DNA of 64,000 nucleotides from RGIG8050 sp045588915 (GCA_045588915.1 JAZNFA010000008.1:62001-126000), one strand, 5' to 3'. Shown: positions 1-8,121, counted from the first letter of the stretch. Notes: generated by a model not told the origin, from the letters alone. Numbers and translations: made by a program.

Positions 1-123
1 CAAAGAGGATTGAAAGTATTAGACATTTTCGATATCTCTGACACAACAGAATTTCCACCTGTGCCAGAAAATAAAAGTCATTTATATTTAAGAAAGAGTA
101 TAGTAGGAAAGTTAATCGTCTAA
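1..123 (+). CDS. 3' end of an unidentified gene (partial)
   Basis: Frame 1 is open from the first base and closes with TAA at 121-123, giving the last 40 residues of a protein whose start lies outside the window; it ends in KSIVGKLIV. I do not recognise the family. It converges on the XRE gene, whose stop codon lies at 112-114, so the two 3' ends overlap by 12 bases. That tail-to-tail packing is like other convergent pairs in this window (polA/pgsA, the M50 protease/DUF1653 gene), which supports it being a real gene end and not chance. No function is proposed. Confidence 0.5.
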   Translation, partial: QRGLKVLDIFDISDTTEFPPVPENKSHLYLRKSIVGKLIV

Positions 124-345
124 ATCTTTAAATAACGGGTCGTCAAAGAAATCTTTTAATGAAATTTCAAGTGTCGAACAAATTTGATAAATTAAATCAG
201 AACTTACATTTTTAATATTTGCACTGATTAAAGTAGAAATGGTGGAACGAGATATTCCGCCATTTTTAAATAAAGCATATTGATTCATACCTTTTTCTTT
301 CAACAGGTTTTTAACTCTTTGTGAGATTGCTTCGTGTAATTTCAT
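112..345 (-). CDS. XRE-family HTH transcriptional regulator
   Basis: This 77-residue protein is almost entirely one helix-turn-helix domain of the Cro/C1 type. The recognition part reads GISRSTISTLISANIKNVSS at about residues 29-48, followed by a DLIYQICSTLEISLKDFF helix pair typical of small XRE regulators. It is transcribed away from the SLOG gene. The 133 bases between the two starts hold three copies of one palindrome, so the protein very likely represses both genes. A TATAAT -10 box for it lies at 379-384 on the minus strand, next to the first palindrome. It has no extra ligand domain, so any signal must act on the HTH itself or through a partner, the SLOG protein being one possibility. 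Confidence 0.9.
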   Translation of the reverse strand: MKLHEAISQRVKNLLKEKGMNQYALFKNGGISRSTISTLISANIKNVSSDLIYQICSTLEISLKDFFDDPLFKDLDD

Positions 346-364
346 AATTCTATTCCTTAAAAGC

Positions 365-473
365 GTTCAATATATTGAATTATATTATTGACATCGAATT
401 AAGAAGTTCAACCCATTGAACTATCGTTTGCCATAAACTGATATTGGTCTTATAATAGTTCAACTCATTGAAC
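365..473. promoter_or_regulatory. Three palindromic operators between XRE and SLOG genes
   Basis: Three copies of TTCAA-N4-TTGAA occur in the divergent intergenic region: TTCAATATATTGAA at 366-379, AGTTCAACCCATTGAACT at 405-422 and GTTCAACTCATTGAAC at 458-473. The outer two flank or overlap the -10 boxes of the two divergent promoters and the middle one lies between them. The shared half-sites and the variable 4-base centre are what one expects of binding sites for the dimeric XRE protein encoded alongside. Binding is inferred, the palindromes are directly visible. Confidence 0.85.
428..456 (+). promoter_or_regulatory. Sigma-A type promoter of the SLOG gene
   Basis: TTGCCA at 428-433 and a consensus TATAAT at 451-456 are separated by 17 bases. 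The third operator starts two bases downstream of the -10 box and covers the expected transcription start, so bound repressor would block initiation. No Shine-Dalgarno sequence lies between here and the ATG at 479. Confidence 0.8.
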
Positions 474-478
474 ATATT

Positions 479-919
479 ATGGGAAGAAAAACAACATTTA
501 TTGGGCATAGAGATTTTTTGCCTAGCGATATAGAACAACGGTTAAAGTCTGCTGTACAAAAAGAAATAGATTCTGGTTGTCGTAATTTTATTATTGGCTC
601 TCATGGTGAATTTGATAGACTTGCTTTAAGTGTTTGTAAGTCAATGCGACAAATTTATCCTGATATAAAAATTGAAGTTGCGATAACCAGTTTTAACCAA
701 GACTACTATGATGTAGAAACGGTAATGTTTGAAATTGAAGAAGTGCATTACAAACGACGAATTATCGAAAGTAATAAACAAATGATTGACGCTTGCGATA
801 CTTTGATTTGTTATGTTAGACCAAACAGTTGGAATAGTGGGGCGAAAGAAGTATTAAATTATGCACAAAGTAATAATAAAACAATTATCAACATAGGAGA
901 AAAAAATGAACTTAATTAG
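479..919 (+). CDS. SLOG-family protein (YpsA/DUF1273-like)
   Basis: This 146-residue protein begins with FIGHRDF and has a Rossmann-like layout with IIGSHGEFDRLALSVC near residue 39. That glycine-rich turn is typical of the SLOG superfamily, whose members bind or process nucleotide-derived ligands. A second conserved part, DACDTLICYVRPNSWNSGAK, lies near residues 103-122. Family members of this size are usually single-domain and often sit in stress, sporulation or mobile-element settings. Here the gene is controlled by the divergent XRE repressor and overlaps the next small gene by 14 bases, so the two are co-translated. The ligand and reaction are unknown. Confidence 0.8.
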   Translation: MGRKTTFIGHRDFLPSDIEQRLKSAVQKEIDSGCRNFIIGSHGEFDRLALSVCKSMRQIYPDIKIEVAITSFNQDYYDVETVMFEIEEVHYKRRIIESNKQMIDACDTLICYVRPNSWNSGAKEVLNYAQSNNKTIINIGEKNELN

Positions 920-1139
920 AACTATTCACGAAAAATTTTTAGAACGCAATCCTGATGCAGACTATAACAAGCTATTCAGTAAAACTATTGAAAAGGAAAA
1001 AGAATTATTAGCATCTTTAACAGATGAACAAAAATCATTATTAAATCAATTATTAGATGATTATCAGTATTTACAGTTGCTTGACCAAGTTGAACTGATA
1101 AAGTTTACATTATCTTCAGTAAAAGAAGTGTGTAAATAA
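906..1139 (+). CDS. Small helical protein of unknown function downstream of SLOG gene
   Basis: The 77-residue product is rich in Leu, Glu and Lys and looks fully helical; it begins MNLIRTIHEKFLERNPDAD. A clear AGGAGA ribosome site lies inside the end of the SLOG gene, and the reading frames overlap by 14 bases, so the pair is translationally coupled. The short N-terminal pattern resembles the DUF6809-type proteins of Clostridia, but I cannot confirm that without a profile search. Its tie to the SLOG protein and the XRE operator suggests it acts in the same regulatory unit. Confidence 0.6.
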   Translation: MNLIRTIHEKFLERNPDADYNKLFSKTIEKEKELLASLTDEQKSLLNQLLDDYQYLQLLDQVELIKFTLSSVKEVCK

Positions 1140-1223
1140 TTAAAAATCAATTTAATTATATAAGGTGTTCAAATAAAATTTTATCACAATGTTGTGTACC
1201 TTTATTCTTATAAATAAAAAAAA

Positions 1224-1252
1224 TTGACAAACAAGCTAAATTTTGGTATAAA
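1224..1252 (+). promoter_or_regulatory. Promoter placed directly at a GTG start codon
   Basis: TTGACA at 1224-1229 and TATAAA at 1247-1252 are 17 bases apart. The -10 box ends five bases before the GTG at 1258, so the expected transcription start coincides with the start codon and there is no room for a Shine-Dalgarno sequence. Confidence 0.8.
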
Positions 1253-1257
1253 AAAGT

Positions 1258-2349
1258 GTGATAAATAAAAAAACAAACATATTATTTACTAGTATCGCTG
1301 TTGTTTTAGGAATTTTATTAAGTGTAACTTTTATTTGGAATAGTAGGATAAGAACATTCGATTATAACGATGAAAAAATGACAAGAACTATTGTCGCTGA
1401 CATTGATTATCAATCTATGTTGGATACATCGTTTGATTCGTATATTTTGGAAACAAAAGAAGAACGTATTTTACTAGATGCCGAAAAATCTTTTTCGGTT
1501 ACAAAAGAACAAATTGATAATTTAGGACTTGATGACTCTATAGAGGGAAATACAGTTAATGTTAAATATAATATTGATTACGATTCAGTGAACAACTTGA
1601 TATATTTAACAGTTAATTTTATGGATTTTGATGACATTATAGAAAGTGAAACATTGCAAGGTTCTGTTTTTTATGATGAAAATAATAAAATTGATGCGGT
1701 GTTTAATGTAGATGGTGAGCCTGTGTTAATGAGTGAAATGGCAAATGTTGACATGGTAAATAATTGTGGCTTTTTTGGGAAGTTATTTAATGCTGTTAAA
1801 AAAGTCGCAAAGGTAGTGGCTGTTGCAGCGACGGTGGTAGCTGTTGCTGCTGTAGTAGTGTCGACCGCTGGGGTGGGAGCTGTAGCTGTTGCTGGAGTTG
1901 GTGCATCAGTTGGAGCAAGTGTAATTGCAGTTGGAGCAACTACATCGGTGATTGCTGTTACTGCAGCTACAATCGCTGCAGTTGCTGTTGGTGTGTATGT
2001 ATTGGCAGATGCAATTACAGTTACAGCTGAGGTTTTGGCTGAGCTTACTCGTGAATTGGAAAGAAAAAATGAAGCGATGCATTGTCCTGCTTTTTTAGTT
2101 GGTGGTTCATTGAGAATTATTCCAGTACCTGTTAAGCGTAGCTTATGTATAGAGCCGATAAAGATGGGACAGAACTTTTGGACTATATCGTCGATGTGGG
2201 CACGGGATTTGGCTGTCGCTGCTAGTGGTGGCGCTACGGAGATGGAAGTACATAAAGGCATTGGTTATTACTGTCATTATCACTTGTTAGGTCGTGTGGG
2301 GGGGCACTCTTTTTTTGGTACTCCAGTGGATGGTATCTACAACAAATAA
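1258..2349 (+). CDS. Putative secreted toxin-like protein with hydrophobic Ala/Val-rich core
   Basis: The 363-residue product has one N-terminal membrane segment (about residues 7-27). A low-complexity Ala/Val/Gly stretch at about 180-262 could insert into or span membranes. The C-terminal 60 residues are soluble and contain GIGYYCHYHLLGRVGGHSFF. A final HYH...GGHxFFG pattern after a hydrophobic core is a layout I associate with toxin-like C-termini of Gram-positive polymorphic proteins such as the SAR2788 group; this is resemblance, not proof. The following gene, 16 bases downstream with an AGGAGG site, would then be the candidate immunity protein. The start is GTG, fixed by the promoter immediately upstream. 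Confidence 0.55.
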   Translation: MINKKTNILFTSIAVVLGILLSVTFIWNSRIRTFDYNDEKMTRTIVADIDYQSMLDTSFDSYILETKEERILLDAEKSFSVTKEQIDNLGLDDSIEGNTVNVKYNIDYDSVNNLIYLTVNFMDFDDIIESETLQGSVFYDENNKIDAVFNVDGEPVLMSEMANVDMVNNCGFFGKLFNAVKKVAKVVAVAATVVAVAAVVVSTAGVGAVAVAGVGASVGASVIAVGATTSVIAVTAATIAAVAVGVYVLADAITVTAEVLAELTRELERKNEAMHCPAFLVGGSLRIIPVPVKRSLCIEPIKMGQNFWTISSMWARDLAVAASGGATEMEVHKGIGYYCHYHLLGRVGGHSFFGTPVDGIYNK

Positions 2350-2365
2350 ATAGGAGGGAATTTTT

Positions 2366-2809
2366 GTGAGTACGCGATATTCCACAAAGGAAGATTACTT
2401 AAATTTTGCCGCAACCGCTGAAAATGGGGTTGAATATAAACAAATTATCGCAGAGAAAGATTTGCGAATGATGAGTGTCGCCGTGCGACGTGTCGGTTGG
2501 AATGACCATTTTTCGTTGCATGACTGTAAAATTAAGGCGGTCATTAAACAAGGAAATGATTTAATTATTGATTTTGATAATTCGCAGGGGGTTATACGAT
2601 ATAATCAAATAGTTTTTAAAGAGGGAAGTATTGTTGAACAAGAATACCCGTTAGTCGGTTCTTTCTTTTTAAATCATGATTTATATTTTGAAAATGGGCT
2701 TTTCACTTTTTATTGTTTGATTTGGAGTCCGGAAAGTCAAGAACCAGCAGGTTTAGGTTATTTGACATTCACTGCGACGGACATAAAGGTTAATCAAATT
2801 GAAAAATAA
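2366..2809 (+). CDS. Hypothetical protein, candidate immunity partner
   Basis: The 147-residue protein has no signal peptide or membrane segment and appears to be mostly beta structure. It starts at GTG after a strong AGGAGG and is the immediate neighbour of the toxin-like gene, a position typical for cognate immunity genes. The residues HFSLHDCKIKAVIKQGNDL near 51-69 are the most striking; they resemble the 'HDs' entry motif seen in small cytoplasmic proteins of toxin loci, but I do not recognise a named family. The function is inferred only from its place. Its end overlaps the start of the protease gene by 11 bases. Confidence 0.5.
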   Translation: MSTRYSTKEDYLNFAATAENGVEYKQIIAEKDLRMMSVAVRRVGWNDHFSLHDCKIKAVIKQGNDLIIDFDNSQGVIRYNQIVFKEGSIVEQEYPLVGSFFLNHDLYFENGLFTFYCLIWSPESQEPAGLGYLTFTATDIKVNQIEK

Positions 2810-3515
2810 TGCAAAGACAATTGTTATTGGAATAATTACTAGTTTAGCGATTTTAATGTCGTGTTTATCGCTTTTTTTGATTTTTTTTAGATCAGATGGA
2901 ACTTTATCTGCTGAAAAAATTTATAATGACAATTTACATACTGTTGTTGAAGTGAAATCATTTACTAATGACATAATTATGTATGGTTCAGCTGTTTGTG
3001 TTGGGGACGGTGGATTGTTTGTCACTAATGCTCATGTTGTGAGTTATGAAGAGTATACAGAAACTAAAGTGTTTGAAAATATACAAATTCGTTTTTCTGA
3101 TAGAAATGAATATATGAATGCTATGTTAGAAAAAATTGATTATGATAACGATTTAGCTTTAATTAGTGTTGAGTCTTGTACGGATATTGCTACACCGGTC
3201 AAATTGAGAAATGGTGAAGTTTATGAAGGCGAAACGGTATATGCAATTGGTAACGCTCAAAATTATGGTATTTCTATAGCAAGTGGAATTATTTCTCAGC
3301 GAAGGTTAAATATCGTTAAAAATGGTAAAGATATAACGGCAATCCAGTGTTCCTTAAATATTACAGAGGGGAATAGTGGCGGAGCTTTGCTAGATGCTAC
3401 TGGTAAACTAGTTGGGTTGACTACTTTTCGCTTGAGGGACAATACTGGGACTGTTGTGTATGGTTTTTGTTTTGCCTTGCCGATTGATGTAATTAGAAAT
3501 TTTATCAATAATTAA
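2799..3515 (+). CDS. Membrane-anchored trypsin-like serine protease
   Basis: The 238-residue protein has one N-terminal membrane anchor (about residues 8-30) and a trypsin-like/S1C fold outside the cell. All three catalytic elements are visible: TNAHVVS (His), DYDNDLALISVE (Asp) and EGNSGGALL (Ser). No PDZ domain follows, so it is shorter than DegP/HtrA. The start is a TTG at 2799 with AAAGG upstream, overlapping the end of the previous gene, so the two are coupled. In this setting it may process or degrade a secreted product of the locus; that role is inferred. Confidence 0.85.
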   Translation: MKNNAKTIVIGIITSLAILMSCLSLFLIFFRSDGTLSAEKIYNDNLHTVVEVKSFTNDIIMYGSAVCVGDGGLFVTNAHVVSYEEYTETKVFENIQIRFSDRNEYMNAMLEKIDYDNDLALISVESCTDIATPVKLRNGEVYEGETVYAIGNAQNYGISIASGIISQRRLNIVKNGKDITAIQCSLNITEGNSGGALLDATGKLVGLTTFRLRDNTGTVVYGFCFALPIDVIRNFINN

Positions 3516-3578
3516 TTGGTAAAAATTGTTAATTATAAATTTTTTATTTAAAAATGTAAATAAATTTGGAGCGGTATG

Positions 3579-4130
3579 ATGATTTTTGCTAAAAATGAAA
3601 AATTAGTTGAACTGGAAAGTGAATCAAAATGGAAAGAAGCTGTTGAATTACTGCGGGATCAATGGTACAAAAATAGACACAATAATAATTCGTTGTTGCG
3701 GTTAGCGACAGAATGTTGGTATTTGTTGTCAAATTGGGGTATTTTAGATCTAGCAAGCAGTGAATTAGAATTTCATGATGTTCAATCAATTCTAATTGAA
3801 ACTTACAATTACATGCTCGAGTTTGGTCGTGATGTGAATTTGAATCTTGCAATGTTTGGATATATGGTTTCGTTATTTCCAAATTATTTCTATGTCGATT
3901 TGGATCAAAGTGGTAAGTTGTATTTACAGTTTGAAAAACAGGGAAAAGAAATGCTGAAAAAAGCATTTACAAACGAACCACAAAACCAATTGTATGGAAT
4001 TTTGTACCTAGGTTCGTCGCCAAAGTTTGGTGATTCTCAAAATGAATCCTATGGAAAATTAGAAGTCAGAAAGCTGTTTCCTGGTGATACATTGGTTGAA
4101 AAATATTTTCAAGAAGTGTTGTCATGGTAA
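3579..4130 (+). CDS. Hypothetical helical protein, candidate immunity-like
   Basis: A 183-residue cytoplasmic protein. The pattern of a helical repeat (SKWKEAVELLRDQWYKNRHN, then LLRLATECWYLLSNWG, then FGYMVSLFPNYFYVD) resembles tetratricopeptide-like proteins that accompany polymorphic toxins, although I cannot name a family. GGAG at 3568-3571 fits the second of two consecutive ATG codons (3579) better than the first (3576). It is the last gene before a strong terminator and is preceded by the toxin-like gene, its partner and the protease, so all four probably form one locus. Confidence 0.5.
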   Translation: MIFAKNEKLVELESESKWKEAVELLRDQWYKNRHNNNSLLRLATECWYLLSNWGILDLASSELEFHDVQSILIETYNYMLEFGRDVNLNLAMFGYMVSLFPNYFYVDLDQSGKLYLQFEKQGKEMLKKAFTNEPQNQLYGILYLGSSPKFGDSQNESYGKLEVRKLFPGDTLVEKYFQEVLSW

Positions 4131-4146
4131 GAATTGACTAAGTGTT

Positions 4147-4184
4147 AAAAAAGGGCCAATGTGTCGGGCTCTTTCTTTTTTTTT
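4147..4184 (+). terminator. Rho-independent terminator of the toxin-like locus
   Basis: An A-rich arm with AAAGGGCC pairs with GGGCTCTTT (one G-U pair), followed by a run of eight or more T residues. It closes the group of genes that begins at 1258. Confidence 0.85.
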
Positions 4185-4233
4185 ACTCTTTTCACTTATT
4201 GGTTGAATTAGTCAAAAATAATGATTTTGGATT

Positions 4234-4275
4234 GTGGCGTTCGCCTGTATTGATACAGGTTCGGAGCTGACAAAG
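4234..4275 (+). repeat. Structured intergenic repeat, copy R1 (degenerate)
   Basis: This is the most diverged of three related elements (others at 9427 and 13952). CCTGT at 4244-4248 pairs with ACAGG at 4255-4259 around the loop ATTGAT. In the other copies the stem is CTTGT/ACAAG with loop CTTGAT, so the stem bases change together. The second arm found in the other copies is not clearly kept here. The rest of 4185-4422 holds some weak inverted repeats near 4310-4375 but no gene I can support. Confidence 0.55.
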
Positions 4276-4422
4276 TGATGCGGATGTCGTAGTGAAATAT
4301 GTAAAAAAAGGGCTTAAAGGTTTATCAACCTTTGTGCACAAAAAGTTGATTAGAGTTATGACTGCCCTTAAAGTAATAATAGGAAATAAAAATGAGGTGT
4401 ACATCTGTGTAATGATAAAAAA

Positions 4423-5046
4423 TTATAAATCTAAGATAGAACTATCTTCTTTTTTATTGGAGTCCTTAATTATAGTTTTTTCTAGTTTTTTATGGAGTTC
4501 AAATTTAAATAATTCCCCATTATTAATCTTTTGTGGTATATAATTGGTTATATAATCTTCCTTATTAAGTCTATCTTTGTTATTAGCAAAATACATAATC
4601 ATGCGTGATGTACCACCGTGTGTTATTATAAGAGCATCATCTATATCATTTTCTAAAAGTTCATTAAAGAAACTCTTGACGCGATTATAAAGATTTTCAA
4701 AATTTTCTGCGTTTAATTTTTCTGGTTGTCGATGAAGTGTGTCCCAAATTTCTTGTGATGTTGTTTTTAAGTTTGTTCCTTCTAAATCACCATAATTAAG
4801 TTCACGTAAGCGTTGATCAAATTTAACTCCAACCTTAAAATAACTATCAACAATTTTTGCAGTTTCCTTGGCACGTAGTAAATCAGAGGAAAAAATGTGT
4901 CTAACATCTATTTTGGATTTAGAAATGCTTTCAGCAAGTATTTCAGCTTGTGCCTTGCCGTTGTCATTAAGTGGGATATCTGTACTGCCCATTAATTTTT
5001 TTTGTGCGTTCCAATCAGTTTGTCCATGCCTTGCTATATATATCAT
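4423..5046 (-). CDS. Histidine phosphatase family protein (phosphoglycerate-mutase-like)
   Basis: The protein begins MIYIARHGQTDWN, holding the RHG phosphohistidine motif of the histidine phosphatase superfamily; a second motif THGGTSRM carries the distal His. Length is 208 residues, usual for the CobC/PhoE-like branch that removes phosphate from small molecules. I place the start at 5046 because a TTGCAA/TAAAAT promoter lies just upstream and the RHG motif would otherwise be preceded by an unusual 15-residue extension. It diverges from the oxidoreductase gene and is a paralogue of the phosphatase at 8829-9371, so it probably belongs to the same small-molecule cluster. The substrate is unknown; a phosphorylated nucleoside or sugar is plausible. 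Confidence 0.85.
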   Translation of the reverse strand: MIYIARHGQTDWNAQKKLMGSTDIPLNDNGKAQAEILAESISKSKIDVRHIFSSDLLRAKETAKIVDSYFKVGVKFDQRLRELNYGDLEGTNLKTTSQEIWDTLHRQPEKLNAENFENLYNRVKSFFNELLENDIDDALIITHGGTSRMIMYFANNKDRLNKEDYITNYIPQKINNGELFKFELHKKLEKTIIKDSNKKEDSSILDL

Positions 5047-5053
5047 AATAGTG

Positions 5054-5082
5054 ATTTTATCAGTAAATATTGACTTTTGCAA
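5054..5082 (-). promoter_or_regulatory. Promoter of the divergent histidine phosphatase
   Basis: On the minus strand TTGCAA (5082-5077) and TAAAAT (5059-5054) are 17 bases apart, and the -10 box ends seven bases before the ATG at 5046. No Shine-Dalgarno sequence is present, another leaderless arrangement. Confidence 0.65.
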
Positions 5083-5113
5083 GGTTTTCATGTATATTTT
5101 GACTAAATAAATT

Positions 5114-6607
5114 ATGAATACAACTATTAAACCAAATATATTACTAATAGGATGCGGCCCACACGCTAAAAGAGTTTATTTTCCCGCACTAAAAAACACT
5201 GAGAATCAATTTGGAACGGAAATCAAAGCTTTTGTTGAGCTGAAATCAAAACAAAGTGAAACTGCTGATTTTGTAAAAAAATTTTATCCAAATGCAGAGA
5301 GTTTATATGTAGAACCATTTAGTGAAATTCACCGCCATACATTGCCTTCAAATGTTGAACAAGAATTAAACGTTTTAGTAAAAAAACATCATATTAATGG
5401 TGTTGTTATTTCGACAGATCCGCTAAATCATATGCAATATGCGTTGTGGGCAGAGAGAAAAGGATTACATGTACTTATGGATAAACCTATATCTACTTAC
5501 TGCAACGTTTCAAATTCTATTGAACAAGCAAGACAACTAAAAGATGATTTCGATTTACTTATTAAAAATTATGATAAAAGTAAAGCGTTTATCGTGAATT
5601 CACAAAGGCGATTTTTGCCTCAATTTGAACTTATACAAAATCAAATTTGTGAAGTTGCTAGAGAATATGGTGTGCCTATAACTTCTATGCAAAGTACGCA
5701 CAGTGATGGACAATGGCGACTCCCAAACGAGGTGATAAATATTGATTATCATGGTTACCATGGACAGGGTAAAGTATCACACAGTGGGTATCATTTTATT
5801 GATATGGCAAGTAAATTAACAAAAGAATCTTTTATAGCATCGGGTAAAACATTCAATAAACTTTCTGTTTTTTCAAGCTTTATCCGCCCGAGTGGTGTTC
5901 TTAAAACGCAAAACCAATCAGACTTAAAAAAGATATTTGGTGAAAAGTACTCAGCTATAGATAATCGCACGGATTATGAAATAAAGAAAGAATACCATAA
6001 GATTAATGAAGGTGAAGTTGATGCAACAAGTATCATAACATTATTTAATGATGATGTACCAATTTCAAATTTAACTCTTAATCTTATACATAATGGATTT
6101 TCACGCCGAAGCTGGATGATACCAAACATAAAAGATTTATATAAAGGTAATGGGCGAGTACGTCATGAATATCATAATATTCAACAGGGTCCGTTACAAA
6201 ATATTCAGGTGCATTCTTATCAATCAAGTGATAAGCATGACATAAATACTGAAGATGATTTTATGGTTGGCGGTAATAATCACTATGATATTCTAATTTT
6301 TAGAAACAAGGGGATAATCGGTGGTGAACAATTAGAAATTATTAAGGGAAAAGAATTAGCTGATAAATATTCACTTGATAAATCAAAAGTTATGAATGAA
6401 ATTGCAAGGCATATTGCGGTTAATGAATTCTTAGAAGTAATTGTTGGTAAAGGTAAAGCACTAGAGACAAAAGGTAATATTATCAATCATGATATTTCTG
6501 CACAACTTATGTCTATGATTTATGAATCAGGTATAAAAAGGACTGAAATTAGTCAAAATTTTAAAGGGCTAAAAGAAAATAAAAATGAACAGCAACTTGA
6601 ATATTGA
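5114..6607 (+). CDS. Gfo/Idh/MocA-like NAD(P)-dependent oxidoreductase
   Basis: The 497-residue protein has an N-terminal Rossmann fold with ILLIGCGPHAKRVYFPALK (residues 9-27) and a second signature VLMDKPIS, which stands where family members have the EKP motif holding the catalytic Lys. This suggests oxidation or reduction of a sugar-like or cyclitol-like substrate. It is longer than most members (about 330-400) with a large C-terminal part I cannot assign. It is the first gene of a five-gene run (5114-9371). Its neighbours are a radical SAM enzyme, a nucleotide kinase, a methyltransferase and phosphatases, so the substrate may be a nucleoside or nucleotide derivative. Confidence 0.75.
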   Translation: MNTTIKPNILLIGCGPHAKRVYFPALKNTENQFGTEIKAFVELKSKQSETADFVKKFYPNAESLYVEPFSEIHRHTLPSNVEQELNVLVKKHHINGVVISTDPLNHMQYALWAERKGLHVLMDKPISTYCNVSNSIEQARQLKDDFDLLIKNYDKSKAFIVNSQRRFLPQFELIQNQICEVAREYGVPITSMQSTHSDGQWRLPNEVINIDYHGYHGQGKVSHSGYHFIDMASKLTKESFIASGKTFNKLSVFSSFIRPSGVLKTQNQSDLKKIFGEKYSAIDNRTDYEIKKEYHKINEGEVDATSIITLFNDDVPISNLTLNLIHNGFSRRSWMIPNIKDLYKGNGRVRHEYHNIQQGPLQNIQVHSYQSSDKHDINTEDDFMVGGNNHYDILIFRNKGIIGGEQLEIIKGKELADKYSLDKSKVMNEIARHIAVNEFLEVIVGKGKALETKGNIINHDISAQLMSMIYESGIKRTEISQNFKGLKENKNEQQLEY

Positions 6608-6656
6608 TTTTGCGGTTAAAATTTGTTAAATTATATAAAATTAAAGGAGAAAATTT

Positions 6657-7511
6657 ATGGAAAGAAGAGATCACACTGAAGGTTATCAAATAGAGGATAC
6701 CAAAAACGATACTATTGTTTCGTGGATTATTACTCATGCTTGTCAAGAAAAATGTGGTTATTGTATTAGCCCTGAAAAAAAAGCAGAACTTACGAGAGAA
6801 GAAGATCATTTTGCAATTCAAAATAAACTCATAAAAGACGGGCTTACTAAAAATCGTTATATTGGTGGTGAACCATTAATTATTCCACATTTACCAAAAC
6901 TTATTGCGGATTGTCACGATAAAGGCGTTAATACTCGTTTAAGCACAAATGGTATTTTATTGACTAAAGAAAAATTTGCAGAGTTGCGTCCTCATCTTAA
7001 TTCTATTGCGTTTCCATTTGAATCACTTAATGATAAACTTAATGAACAAATTAGAGGTGCAACAGGTAAAAAACATCGTCTGATTATATCGTCAAAAATT
7101 GGAATGGTTAAAGATGCGGGAAATATAGGTGTGTTGATTAATACCTGTGTTAATAAAGAAAATATTGATGAACTTGAAGATTTAGGTGGCTTCTTATATG
7201 AACAAGGCGTAGATCATTGGAAGCTGCGTCGTTTTAATTCATCAAGTGGGCGTGGTGCAGTGGTAAATAAAAATCGTTTTGATATAACTGATGAAGAATT
7301 TTTAAAAAAAGTTGCCAAACTTAAAGCTTTATATCCAAATATGCAAATTGACGGAAGAATGCCGTCAAAACTTGCATCACGACTCATGGTATCACCACAA
7401 GGTGATTTATATCGTATGATTGGCGAAGAACAAGATAATATCTTGTATGGTAACCTACTTAAAAACAATATAAATGTTCGTGAAATTTCGGAGCGAGATA
7501 ACTGTGACTGA
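6657..7511 (+). CDS. Radical SAM enzyme, viperin-like layout
   Basis: The 284-residue protein carries the 4Fe-4S motif CQEKCGYC (CX3CX2C, about residues 26-33), GGEP (about 72-75) and RLSTNG. The order of later motifs parallels viperin, the ddhNTP synthase. The human pattern of a D-S-F-D segment then G-GKK-H matches ESLNDKLNEQIRGATGKKH here; RWKVFQ matches HWKLRRF; GDEEF matches TDEEF; SYLILD-MRF matches SRLMVSPQGDLYRM. Viperins convert NTPs to 3'-deoxy-3',4'-didehydro NTPs and often neighbour nucleotide kinases, as here. Other MoaA-like enzymes share parts of this pattern, so the radical SAM call is firm but the viperin call is a hypothesis. AAAGGAGAA lies before the ATG. It overlaps the kinase gene. 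Confidence 0.8.
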   Translation: MERRDHTEGYQIEDTKNDTIVSWIITHACQEKCGYCISPEKKAELTREEDHFAIQNKLIKDGLTKNRYIGGEPLIIPHLPKLIADCHDKGVNTRLSTNGILLTKEKFAELRPHLNSIAFPFESLNDKLNEQIRGATGKKHRLIISSKIGMVKDAGNIGVLINTCVNKENIDELEDLGGFLYEQGVDHWKLRRFNSSSGRGAVVNKNRFDITDEEFLKKVAKLKALYPNMQIDGRMPSKLASRLMVSPQGDLYRMIGEEQDNILYGNLLKNNINVREISERDNCD

Positions 7512-8121
7512 TAAACCATTTTTTTTGCACTTTGAAGGTATGGATTTGGCCGGTAAATCTTCCCTTGCAAAAAATTTTGCACGACACAGTAAATTATCGT
7601 GGGAAATTAATGATAAGCGCTTAACGAAAATAAACCCTGTTTATGATTTTGCATGGGAAATTGGTAAGAAGAAAATCATAGAGAGTACTTCACTTGGTTA
7701 TCTTTATTTATCTGCACTTTTGGAGGATATTAGAAATTTTAAATTAGAAAGCAATATTATACAAGACTCCACGCTTCTTTTACGTTCTATGAACTATTAT
7801 AAAACGATAGGTAATAATCCTGATCTTGTCAAGTCTTTTGCTGAGGTTGCCCCACGTCATCCCATGCCGGATAAATCATTTTATTTAACTTCTGATATTG
7901 ATGCACGTAGGAGTAGACTTGATAAACGAATCAGAGAAATACCAACAAAACTTACTTCAAACGATCTAATGATAAGAGACGACCCGGATAAATTTATTAA
8001 AATTGATGAGTCATTAAAAGAATTATCTATTAAATATTTTAATTCACAAGTTATAGATACTTCAAATATGAATGAAATGGAAGTCGTAGAACAAATAAAA
8101 AGTTTTTGCCCTAACTATTGA
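7504..8121 (+). CDS. P-loop nucleotide (thymidylate-type) kinase
   Basis: Residues HFEGMDLAGKSSLAKNFA form the P-loop near the N-terminus, in the variant typical of thymidylate and related deoxynucleotide kinases. QDSTLLLRSMNYY follows where the nucleoside-binding D-R segment lies. I use the GTG at 7504 as start because GGAG at 7490-7493 is well spaced; an ATG at 7474 in the same frame would overlap the radical SAM gene by 38 bases with no ribosome site. A separate housekeeping tmk exists at 54622-55287, so this copy is likely specialised. Kinases beside viperin-type genes are thought to supply or process nucleotide substrate. Confidence 0.75.
   Translation: MTDKPFFLHFEGMDLAGKSSLAKNFARHSKLSWEINDKRLTKINPVYDFAWEIGKKKIIESTSLGYLYLSALLEDIRNFKLESNIIQDSTLLLRSMNYYKTIGNNPDLVKSFAEVAPRHPMPDKSFYLTSDIDARRSRLDKRIREIPTKLTSNDLMIRDDPDKFIKIDESLKELSIKYFNSQVIDTSNMNEMEVVEQIKSFCPNY

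Noticed and set aside
1671..2261. A 196-residue open frame on the minus strand, Ala/Thr-rich
   Set aside because: It is the antisense of the Ala/Val-rich core of the 1258 gene; the composition follows from the repeated GCT/GTT codons and there is no promoter or ribosome site.
4292..4543. A plus-strand open frame of 83 residues after the R1 repeat
   Set aside because: It overlaps the 3' end of the well-supported histidine phosphatase on the other strand, has no ribosome site and no recognisable protein features.
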